Source: Planctomycetota bacterium (GTDB lineage Bacteria; Planctomycetota; PLA2; JAEUHO01). From it: 64,000 bases of DNA. The stretch spans positions 28,694-92,693 of the forward strand of contig JANQJW010000007.1 of assembly GCA_028281445.1 (NCBI GenBank). The letters are read 5' to 3'. Position 1 is the stretch's first letter; the number at the start of each line of letters is the position of its first letter. Of this stretch, positions 17,377 to 23,337 are shown in pieces. The notes beneath the pieces are model-generated. The model was not told the origin of the DNA, ran no database searches, and was given only the letters and a program-made list of their open reading frames with translations. The position numbers were made by a program, and so were the translations under genes.

Positions 17377-18390
17377 TTACAGGTCCTTGGTGACCGCTTC
17401 GATGCCGGGTGGCAGGGGCGTGACGATCTCGACCGTCCCGACGAATGGGTTGATGCGCAGCAAGGTCGACGCGGTCGTCGACGTGTTCAGCTCGACGCCG
17501 TAGACCGTGCCGTCGAAGAACTCGAGGGCATCGATCGTCAAGACGTTGATCGACGTCAGCGGCGGGAGAGCGAGTGCCGCGTTCGAGCTGGGGATCCATG
17601 AGTGCATGGGGTCGCCGATGCTTGCGCCGGCCAGATGGGCGAGGTCGGTATCGCGCACGCAGATCCCCGGGCCCGGTACCGGCCCGGTCGGTGGCGGCAG
17701 GAACGTCACGAGGCCGAGCGTCATGTCGATCTCGACGATCGCCCCGGCTGCCGTGCGCCCCAGCAGACGGCTACCCAGGAATGCGAGGTCGCGAATGTCC
17801 ACCGGCTGATCGCTCGCGTCGCGCAGCAGGGCGATCGCTGAACCGGTACCAAGGTTCGGGTCGATCTGGATCAGGCGCCGCAGCGGCCCGTCCTCGACGC
17901 CGAACAGCGTGCCGTCGTTGCGCGTTGCGAGTGAGGTCACGGGGAACCCGATCGGCCCGACGAGGTTCGGGAACTTCGAGTCGAGGTCGACGCGGAAGAG
18001 GTCCGTCGTCGGAGCGAGTGCACCGCCCGCGACATAGAGCGTCAACGCGACATAGCGGTAGCCACCGGTGAGCAGCAGCTCGTCGTCGGTGTCCCGCAGG
18101 GTGATCACGGTGCTGCCGAGCGGGCCCGGCGGCGAGACACACTCGATCGTGGTGTCGTCGATGATCTCCCACCCCTCGGCGGGCTCCTCGCCGAAGAGGA
18201 TGACGTTGATCGGCAGGGTGGTGAAGCCCGTGCCCTTCAGGATCACGAGCGTGCCGCCCGCGGTGGTGCCCTCCATCGGCAGGACGTCCACGAGCGTGTC
18301 GCCGAAGAACGGCGCGCCGTCCCCCCCGCCGCAGCTACAGAGGGCGATCAGGGCGGCGGCGAGCAATGTGGCAATGCAGGCGGGCTTCAC
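17377..18390 (-). CDS. TIG-domain lipoprotein, paralogue A
   Basis: A predicted lipoprotein (signal CIATLLAAALIALCSC) with an IPT/TIG immunoglobulin-like domain at the N terminus: VLPMEGTTAGGTLVILKGTGF, then FGEEPAEGWEIIDDTTIECV and PPGPLGSTVITL. The C-terminal 220 residues have propeller-like strands (TSLATRNDGTLFGVEDG, LLRINPFVGTVEIVTPLP). GTG 18390 is chosen over the ATG at 18429 because it places the signal peptide directly at the N terminus, as in paralogue B, and has GAGAGA upstream. With paralogue B it forms a tandem duplication. The ligand is unknown. Confidence 0.78.
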   Translation of the reverse strand: MKPACIATLLAAALIALCSCGGGDGAPFFGDTLVDVLPMEGTTAGGTLVILKGTGFTTLPINVILFGEEPAEGWEIIDDTTIECVSPPGPLGSTVITLRDTDDELLLTGGYRYVALTLYVAGGALAPTTDLFRVDLDSKFPNLVGPIGFPVTSLATRNDGTLFGVEDGPLRRLIQIDPNLGTGSAIALLRDASDQPVDIRDLAFLGSRLLGRTAAGAIVEIDMTLGLVTFLPPPTGPVPGPGICVRDTDLAHLAGASIGDPMHSWIPSSNAALALPPLTSINVLTIDALEFFDGTVYGVELNTSTTASTLLRINPFVGTVEIVTPLPPGIEAVTKDL

Positions 18391-18541
18391 GCGTTCTCTC
18401 GTCGTTCGTGGTCGACCGGCCCCCGCCATGATTCTACAGGGATCGGGATCGGAGCCGGAACAGGCCGCGCGACGGGGGGAGAGCGGCAGGTAGGGCGCGC
18501 AGGCGCTGCCCCGGCTCCATGGGGCTAGAAGGTCACGGGGG

Positions 18542-19567
18542 CTAGAAATCGTTGGTCACGGAGGCGACGTCGGGGGGCAGCGGGCCCAACACCTCGACCT
18601 CACCGGTGTACGGGTTCATGCGGACGAGCAGCGGCGGCTCGATCCCGTCGGGGTCCACGCGGACGCCGTAGACGAAGTCATCCAGCACCGCGATCGCTTC
18701 GAAGGCCTCCGGCGCGTCGACCTCGAGCGGCGGCCCCTCGGTCGACTCCCCCGTGTCGGGGTCGTAGGTGTAGATCGGCTCGCCGGGATCCGGCGTCAGG
18801 ACGACGGTGCCGTCGGCCTGGGACGCCACGCCGGAGCCGATGCCCGGTTGCGGGGAAGGATCCAGCAAGCTCACCGTTCCGATGCCGAGGTCGATCTCCA
18901 CCAGGTGCCCGGCCGGCGTCTGCCCGATCAGCCGGTTGCCCACGAACGTGACGTCGACCAGATCCGGGATGCCCCCCGCTTGATCGCGAAGCAGGGCCAC
19001 GGGGCGTCCGGCGCCCGACGAGGGGTCGATCCGGATCAGACGCCGCAAGGCGCCGTCTTCCACCGCGAAGATGACGCCATCGGGACGCGTCGCGAGCGCC
19101 GCGATGGGGTAGCCGATCGAGCCAACGAGGATCGGCCGGCCCGTGTCCAGGTCGACGCGATAGAGGTTGGGTTGCGTCGAGGCCGCGCCGTCGGCCACGT
19201 ACAGCGTCAAGGCGACGTAGCGGAACCCGCCGGTGAGCAGCGGGGTCTCTTCGTCGTCGCCCCACAGCGTGATCACAGTGCTGCCGAGGGCCCCCGGCGG
19301 CGCGACGCATCGGATCGTGGTGTCGTCGACGATCTCCCAGGACTCGGCAGGCTCCTCACCGAAGAGGATGCGCTGGAGCTCGAAGGTGGGGTCCGTGAAG
19401 CCCGTCCCACGCAGCGTGACCTGCGTGCCGCCGGCCGACGTGCCCTCCAATGGCGTGACCTTGGTGAGGGTGTTCGGCCACGTGGGTGCAGGGGTCGTGG
19501 TGGCCCCTCCACAGGCTGACAAGACGAGGGTTGATAGAACGGTGACGATAGCGATCCAGCGGGTCAT
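18542..19567 (-). CDS. TIG-domain lipoprotein, paralogue B
   Basis: A 341-residue lipoprotein (lipobox LVLSAC) with the same plan as its neighbour: TIG domain (VTPLEGTSAGGTQVTLRGTGF, FGEEPAESWEIVDDTTIRCV, PPGALGSTVITL) and a C-terminal propeller-like half (AALATRPDGVIFAVEDG, VRMNPYTGEVEVLGPLPPDVA). The two are colinear over their full length and clearly arose by tandem duplication. The ATG at 19567 has a strong GGAGGAGG ribosome-binding site. Upstream lies a 526-nt region that also holds the control region of the first cysteine-rich gene. Confidence 0.82.
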   Translation of the reverse strand: MTRWIAIVTVLSTLVLSACGGATTTPAPTWPNTLTKVTPLEGTSAGGTQVTLRGTGFTDPTFELQRILFGEEPAESWEIVDDTTIRCVAPPGALGSTVITLWGDDEETPLLTGGFRYVALTLYVADGAASTQPNLYRVDLDTGRPILVGSIGYPIAALATRPDGVIFAVEDGALRRLIRIDPSSGAGRPVALLRDQAGGIPDLVDVTFVGNRLIGQTPAGHLVEIDLGIGTVSLLDPSPQPGIGSGVASQADGTVVLTPDPGEPIYTYDPDTGESTEGPPLEVDAPEAFEAIAVLDDFVYGVRVDPDGIEPPLLVRMNPYTGEVEVLGPLPPDVASVTNDF

Positions 19568-19970
19568 GGCGACCTCCTCCGCGGCACGTGCTCCTGTCTG
19601 TAAGGTTGGATTTACGGTGCGTGCCCTTCGGGACGGGACACGCGCCATGTGTCCCGAACCGCGCTGATCTAGGGGTGGGGCGCCCCGCCTCCGAAGAGCC
19701 ACGCGTCACCCGTGCCTTTGCAAGTTCGTGCCCAAACGACGCACAATCCATCGGGTGGAGCGTAAGCTTATTAATTTAATAGACTTACAGTGGATCTGTG
19801 AATGAGCGCCCTCGGGCAAGATGCGTCAATCGGTGTTTACGAACGTCAATCGAGAATTGCGTTCGGGGCCTTCCGATCCGGGGTCACCCCGAGTCAATGG
19901 TCCATTCGCACCCGTCTGGAAGTCTTCATGCGCAAAGACGATGGAATTGGCGTCGCAGGTCGGGTTTCCC
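19568..19970. other. Long intergenic region, no gene seen
   Basis: The space between the divergent TIG lipoprotein and the first cysteine-rich gene holds no frame I can support. Its most distinct part is an AT-rich island at about 19762-19788 in otherwise GC-rich DNA (see separate entry). The rest has ordinary composition and short out-of-context frames. Confidence 0.5.
19762..19788. promoter_or_regulatory. AT-rich 27-bp palindrome
   Basis: The island has the symmetric structure GTAAG-ct-TATTAA-t-TTAATA-ga-CTTAC: 11 of 13 positions per arm are complementary, and the inner TATTAA-t-TTAATA is perfect. The AT-richness and symmetry stand out sharply from the surroundings and suggest an operator, or an AT-rich promoter region, for the divergent TIG or cysteine-rich genes. 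No regulator gene is adjacent. Confidence 0.5.
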
Positions 19971-20007
19971 TATCATCCTCCGCCATGCACGGAATCCGCC
20001 GTGCATG
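19971..20007 (+). promoter_or_regulatory. Promoter-like box and 5' hairpin of cysteine-rich gene 1
   Basis: A TATCAT box (19971-19976) resembles a -10 element, with TTGGCG at 19947-19952 as a possible -35 at 18-bp spacing. Seven bases downstream begins a perfect hairpin, CATGCACGG-AATCCG-CCGTGCATG (19984-20007), which would be at the very 5' end of the transcript. The same arrangement precedes the other two cysteine-rich genes. An ATG in the hairpin opens only a very short frame in a different context and is not considered the start. Confidence 0.6.
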
Positions 20008-20093
20008 AGACCTCTTCTCTCGTGGGAAGGACAGCCGTCACAGCCGGGCTTCGGACGCGATGCCAACGGGGGCGGCCGTTTTGGGAGTTCAGA

Positions 20094-20303
20094 ATGAACA
20101 AGGTTCGAACCTTCATGCTCCTCGCGGTGCTCGCGATGGGGCTGACGCTGGCAGCGTGCAACAACTGCTGCCCGGATCCGTGCAACCAGTGCAACCAGTG
20201 CAACCAGTGCAACACGTGCAACCCGTGTGACCCCTGCGCTGGCGGCGCCATGGGCGCTCCCGCGCCCGCCCCGGCTCCGGCCCCCGCGCCGGCGCCCTCG
20301 TGA
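20094..20303 (+). CDS. Cysteine-rich mini-lipoprotein 1, possible UGA-recoded extension to 20330
   Basis: A 69-residue protein with a signal peptide and lipobox (MLLAVLAMGLTLAAC) and a mature part built of triplets: CNNCCPDPC, then repeated C-N-Q and C-N-T units, CDPC, and a Pro-Ala tail. Eleven cysteines in about 28 residues suggest metal or redox chemistry at the membrane. The annotated stop is TGA 20301. Read past it, the frame gives GGAGKA, a second TGA (20322), G and TAG (20328-20330). In paralogue 3 the same tail reads C-GGAGKA-C-G-stop, so both TGAs align with Cys codons. The ATG at 20094 has GGGAG nine bases upstream. Family and function are unrecognised. Confidence 0.75.
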   Translation: MNKVRTFMLLAVLAMGLTLAACNNCCPDPCNQCNQCNQCNTCNPCDPCAGGAMGAPAPAPAPAPAPAPS

Positions 20304-20342
20304 GGCGGCGCAGGCAAGGCCTGAGGCTAGGCCTTACGCCGC
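20301..20342 (+). other. Candidate recoding element after in-frame TGA
   Basis: Directly after the TGA at 20301-20303 the RNA can fold into a stem of GCGGCG (20305-20310) with CGCCGC (20337-20342), an asymmetric internal loop, and an upper stem AAGGCCT (20316-20322) with AGGCCTT (20329-20335) closed by the six-base loop GAGGCT. A stem-loop just downstream of a UGA is what bacterial selenocysteine insertion (SelB-binding) requires. The second in-frame TGA lies at the top of this stem. An overlapping hairpin, GCCGCT-ggttc-AGCGGC (20338-20354), competes with the lower stem. Confidence 0.4.
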
Positions 20343-20357
20343 TGGTTCAGCGGCTAT

Positions 20358-20419
20358 GACCTCCGGTCGGAGGTCTTTGAGCAAGGGCACGGAGCGATCC
20401 GTGCCCTTGTTTCTTTTTG
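20358..20419 (+). terminator. Rho-independent terminator of cysteine-rich gene 1
   Basis: The strong hairpin CAAGGGCACGGA-gcga-TCCGTGCCCTTG (20382-20409) is followed by TTTCTTTTT. A second perfect hairpin, GACCTCCG-gt-CGGAGGTC (20358-20375), precedes it. This ends the first gene's transcript well before the promoter of gene 2. Confidence 0.85.
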
Positions 20420-20646
20420 CCTTCAGTTCCCCCACCAGGACGCCCGGGCCGCCCCCCCGGAGATGGCCGATTTCGGCAGGTGTGTGCATCGGTCTAGGCA
20501 ATTGGTGCAAAACAGCGTGTGGTTGGCCGATTCACTCCCTATGATCCCGAGCCGTCCGTGGAATGGGCCACGGAGGCAGAGGTAGGGAAGAGCCGCCCCA
20601 TCGGCATCTGGCGATGGCGGGCGGGCGGCCGTTTGGGAGTTTCATC
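20420..20646. promoter_or_regulatory. Control region of cysteine-rich gene 2
   Basis: The region contains the -10-like TATGAT at 20540-20545 and, nine bases further, the hairpin TCCGTGG-AATGGG-CCACGGA (20555-20574). The GG-AAT...CC top of the hairpin is shared with genes 1 and 3, while the outer stem sequence differs. A clear -35 is not visible. The ribosome-binding site is GGGAG at about 20635. I see no other gene here. Confidence 0.55.
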
Positions 20647-20769
20647 ATGAAGATGGTCAAGACCGTCATGCTCCTCGCGGTGCTCGCGATGGGGTTGGCG
20701 CTGGGCGCCTGCAGCAGCTGCTGCCCTAACGAGTGCAACACCTGCAACACGTGCAACACCTGCCCGTAG
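20647..20769 (+). CDS. Cysteine-rich mini-lipoprotein 2 (short form)
   Basis: A 40-residue member of the same family: signal MLLAVLAMGLALGAC with a lipobox, then CSSCCPNEC and three C-N-T triplets ending in CP and a TAG stop. It lacks the Pro-Ala tail and the terminal GGAGKA segment. The signal-peptide coding sequence is nearly identical to that of gene 1, so the genes are recent duplicates that differ in triplet number and tail. It is a monocistronic unit with its own leader hairpin and terminator. Confidence 0.75.
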   Translation: MKMVKTVMLLAVLAMGLALGACSSCCPNECNTCNTCNTCP

Positions 20770-20787
20770 GGCGCTGTTCGACTTTTC

Positions 20788-20821
20788 GAGGGCGCGGGGC
20801 TTTGCTCCGCGCCCTCTTTTT
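20788..20821 (+). terminator. Rho-independent terminator of cysteine-rich gene 2
   Basis: GAGGGCGCGG...CCGCGCCCTC (20788-20816) is a long GC-rich stem followed by TTTTT. The stem is almost identical to that of the third gene's terminator, showing that whole transcription units were duplicated. Confidence 0.88.
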
Positions 20822-20908
20822 GTGCGCACTCGACTCGCGCATCGTTCGCTAACGCCGATGTTGTTCCGCTCATGCTTCGCCGTATGCGATTCCCGTGAAA
20901 GACGCATC

Positions 20909-20966
20909 TTGCTGTAGCCACTGTCATTTCTATGATCCGCGCGCGTGCGTGGAATCGCCGCGCACG
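20909..20966 (+). promoter_or_regulatory. Promoter and 5' hairpin of cysteine-rich gene 3
   Basis: TTGCTG (20909-20914), 16 bp, TATGAT (20931-20936) is a reasonable sigma-70-type promoter. Seven bases after it starts the hairpin CGTGCGTGG-AATCG-CCGCGCACG (20944-20966), nine pairs with one G-U. The sequence after it, GAGACCT, is shared with gene 1. Confidence 0.62.
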
Positions 20967-21049
20967 AGACCTGCGAATGAATGAGGGATGGGCGTCACAC
21001 CGCGCGTTGGACGCAGCGTGCAAGGAGGCGTCCGCATAGGGAGTTCATG

Positions 21050-21292
21050 ATGAACAAGGTTCGAACCTTCGTGCTCCTCGGCGTGCTCGCGCTGGGGATG
21101 ACCCTGATGACGGCTTGCAACAGCGGTTGCGGCTGCGATCCGTGCAACACGTGCAACACGTGCAACCAGTGCAACCAGTGCAATCAGTGCAACCCGTGTG
21201 ACCCGTGCGCCGGCGGCGCTGCCGCGCCGGCACCGGCGCCCGCACCTGCCCCCGCCGCTTCGTGTGGCGGAGCCGGCAAGGCCTGCGGCTAG
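21050..21292 (+). CDS. Cysteine-rich mini-lipoprotein 3 (long form)
   Basis: An 80-residue lipoprotein: signal FVLLGVLALGMTLMTAC with a lipobox, CNSGCGCDPC, repeated C-N-T and C-N-Q triplets, CNPCDPC, a Pro-Ala tail and the end SCGGAGKACG. It is the complete-looking version of gene 1, with two Cys codons (TGT, TGC) where gene 1 has TGA. The ATG at 21050 aligns with the starts of genes 1 and 2; an ATG directly before it (21047) would add one Met. GGGAG lies upstream. Cysteines make up about a fifth of the chain, suggesting metal binding or thiol chemistry at the cell envelope. Confidence 0.78.
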   Translation: MNKVRTFVLLGVLALGMTLMTACNSGCGCDPCNTCNTCNQCNQCNQCNPCDPCAGGAAAPAPAPAPAPAASCGGAGKACG

Positions 21293-21315
21293 CCTTCCCC
21301 AGGATTGCTGATTCC

Positions 21316-21354
21316 GAGGGCGCGGGGCTCAGCTCCGCGCCCTCTTTCCGTTTT
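21316..21354 (+). terminator. Rho-independent terminator of cysteine-rich gene 3
   Basis: GAGGGCGCGGGGC-tca-GCTCCGCGCCCTC (21316-21344) with TTTCCGTTTT behind it. It is nearly the same stem as at 20788-20816 and also separates the gene from the convergent desaturase. Confidence 0.85.
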
Positions 21355-21355
21355 G

Positions 21356-21403
21356 GCCCGGGGTCAGCGGCGGCCCGGGGTCAGCGGCGGCCCGGGTCAG
21401 CGG
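21356..21403. repeat. 17-bp tandem repeat at the desaturase 3' end
   Basis: Two exact copies of a 17-bp unit (gcccggggtcagcggcg; 21356-21372 and 21373-21389) and a third, shortened copy (21390-21403) stand in tandem. The third contains the desaturase stop codon. This looks like local slippage duplication of the gene end. Confidence 0.75.
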
Positions 21404-22356
21404 TCCGAGGGGTAGCCCTCTTCGAGGATCCGCGCCGGGACGGGGCGCATCTCGCGGATCAGGCCCAGGCGCTGCAGGAAGAGCAGCCCGTACCAGGTGA
21501 TGTCGATCTGCCACCACTTGAAGCCCTGGCGAGTCGAGTTCATGTAGCGGTGGTGGTTGTTGTGCCAGCCTTCGCCCATCGTCAGCAACGCGAGCCAGAC
21601 GTTGTTGCGGCTCGTGTCGGTGGTCTTGTACGGGCGTTTGCCGAACATGTGGCTCAACGAGTTGATCGTGCCCGTGCAGTGGAAGAGCACGACGGTCGAG
21701 ATGACGAAGCCCCAGATGAGCATCTGCCAGCCGTTCGTTCCCAGTCCGGGGGCCACGGCCTCCAGAAGCGCTCCCAGCCCGAACATGAAGCCCGCGAAGA
21801 GGATCGGGACCAGCGTGTCGAAGCGGTCGAGGAAGACGAGCTCGGGGTACTTGCGGAGGTCCTTGACGTACTCGAGCTGGGTGGGCTGGGACCGGAAGTC
21901 CATCACCCAGGTCATCTGGCTGCGCCAGAACCCGTGCTGGGTGGGGGAGTGCACGTCCTCGGGCTGATCGGAGTACTTGTGGTGGTGGCGGTGGTGTGCT
22001 GCCCACCAGAGCGGCCCGCGCTGCACCGCCGTTCCCGCCCACACCGCCATCACGAACTGCATGACCCGCGAGGCCTTGAAGGTGCGGTGGGAGAAGTAGC
22101 GGTGATAGAAGCCCGTGAGCGCGAACATCCGGATGTAGTAGAAGCTCACCGCGACGATCAGCGCGATCGGGCTCCAGCCCACCCAGATCGGCGCGAGGCA
22201 GGCCAGGTGCATCACGACGAAGGGCAGGGTCCGCAGGACGTCGATTCCCGTGCCGACCTTGTTCTTCTTGCGCAGGTTGCGCGTCTGGGCCCAGCTATCG
22301 AACCACCGGACGATGTACCGGAAGGGCGAAAGCGCGTTGAGGGCGAATTGCGTCAT
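21397..22356 (-). CDS. Acyl-CoA/acyl-lipid delta-9-type desaturase
   Basis: An integral-membrane di-iron desaturase that introduces a cis double bond into fatty acyl chains. The three histidine boxes are H-R-Y-F-S-H (about 84-89), H-H-R-H-H-H (about 121-126) and H-N-N-H-H (about 264-268). Hydrophobic pairs lie between them (PFVVMHLACLAPIWVGW, ILFAGFMFGLGALLEAV). At 319 residues it fits the bacterial stearoyl-CoA-desaturase-like family. ATG 22356 (MTQFALNALSPFRYIV) is chosen over an upstream in-frame ATG in low-complexity sequence. The electron donor is not encoded nearby. The gene is divergent from the esterase gene. Confidence 0.9.
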   Translation of the reverse strand: MTQFALNALSPFRYIVRWFDSWAQTRNLRKKNKVGTGIDVLRTLPFVVMHLACLAPIWVGWSPIALIVAVSFYYIRMFALTGFYHRYFSHRTFKASRVMQFVMAVWAGTAVQRGPLWWAAHHRHHHKYSDQPEDVHSPTQHGFWRSQMTWVMDFRSQPTQLEYVKDLRKYPELVFLDRFDTLVPILFAGFMFGLGALLEAVAPGLGTNGWQMLIWGFVISTVVLFHCTGTINSLSHMFGKRPYKTTDTSRNNVWLALLTMGEGWHNNHHRYMNSTRQGFKWWQIDITWYGLLFLQRLGLIREMRPVPARILEEGYPSDR

Positions 22357-22536
22357 CGGGAGTCCGAGTCGTTGCCGGTCGGGTGGTGCTTGGACGCCGG
22401 CGGCTGCAATACCCCCGGGCGGGCGCGCGGGCATTGTGGGGCGGCGGGAAGCCGATTGGGCAGGAAACCTGGGCCCCTGGCGGCCCTGCGGAAGAATCCG
22501 TAGGCTGAGGGCTCTCGTGACAAGCGGAGGGATGGC

Positions 22537-23310
22537 ATGCGGACCCTCATCGTGCTGCTGGTGACGCTGGGCTTCACGGGTTCCATCGCCTCAGCCGCCG
22601 ACGACGTCGCCGACATCAAGAGTGAGGACGTCATCGTCGGCAAGGACAAGAACAAGCGCTACTTCCGGATCGGCCCACACAAGGGGGCCAAGGCTCCGAA
22701 GAAGGGCTACGCCTTGCTCGTCATCCTGCCGGGCAACAACGGCTCGGCGAGCTTCCACCCCTTCTGCAAGCGCATCTTCAAGCACGCCCTGCCCAAGGAC
22801 TTCGTGGCCGTCCAGCCCGTTGCCTTCGAGTGGAAGAAGGGCCAGTCCAAGCACACGACATGGCCGACGAAGAAGAGCCGCGTCAACAAGATGAAGTTCA
22901 CGACGGAGGAGTTCGTCGACGCCGTCATCAAGGATGCGAAGAAGTGGCAGAAGATCGATCCCAAGCGGATCTACATGCTCGGCTGGTCATCCGGCGGGCC
23001 GCCTTCGTACGCCATCTCGCTGACGAAGGGCTCGAAGCCCGCCGGCTACTTCGTCGTCATGTCCGTCTTCCACCCGTCCAAGCTGCCGAAGCTCGCGGGC
23101 GCCAAGGGCAAGGCCTACTACATCGCCCACTCCAAGGCCGACGAGGTCTGTGAGTTCAAGCTCGCCAAGGACGCCGAGAGAGAGCTCAAGAAGAACGGCG
23201 CCAAGGTCGCGTTCAAGGAGTACGCCGGCGGGCACAAGTGGCCCATGCCGGTCTATCCCGAGATCCGAACGGGCATTGCCTGGCTGGAGAAGAACGCCAA
23301 GAGCAAGTAG
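22537..23310 (+). CDS. Secreted alpha/beta-hydrolase (esterase-like)
   Basis: A 257-residue protein with a signal peptide (LIVLLVTLGFTGSIASA). The alpha/beta-hydrolase fold is shown by LLVILPGNNGSASF near the oxyanion hole, the nucleophile elbow G149-W-S151-S-G153, an acid in HSKADEVC and the catalytic His233 in GGHKW. It most resembles the phospholipase/carboxylesterase and dienelactone-hydrolase-like group of periplasmic esterases; the substrate is unknown. The ATG at 22537 has GGAGGG upstream. The mature protein is unusually rich in lysine for this window. Confidence 0.82.
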   Translation: MRTLIVLLVTLGFTGSIASAADDVADIKSEDVIVGKDKNKRYFRIGPHKGAKAPKKGYALLVILPGNNGSASFHPFCKRIFKHALPKDFVAVQPVAFEWKKGQSKHTTWPTKKSRVNKMKFTTEEFVDAVIKDAKKWQKIDPKRIYMLGWSSGGPPSYAISLTKGSKPAGYFVVMSVFHPSKLPKLAGAKGKAYYIAHSKADEVCEFKLAKDAERELKKNGAKVAFKEYAGGHKWPMPVYPEIRTGIAWLEKNAKSK

Positions 23311-23337
23311 GCCTGGTTGCCGTTCCGCGCGCGAATG

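Noticed and set aside
20160..20240. CRISPR-like short tandem repeats
   Set aside because: The 9-bp units are in-frame Cys-Asn-Gln/Thr codons of a lipoprotein gene with signal peptide and ribosome-binding site; there are no spacers.
20301..20330. Global reassignment of TGA as a sense codon
   Set aside because: Many clear genes here end at TGA (folB at 771-773, the HPt gene, hemH), so only site-specific recoding or mutation can explain the aligned TGAs.
20338..20409. A tRNA-like structure downstream of cysteine-rich gene 1
   Set aside because: The successive hairpins do not make a cloverleaf, and there is no CCA end or recognisable T-loop; the last stem has a T-run and is a terminator.
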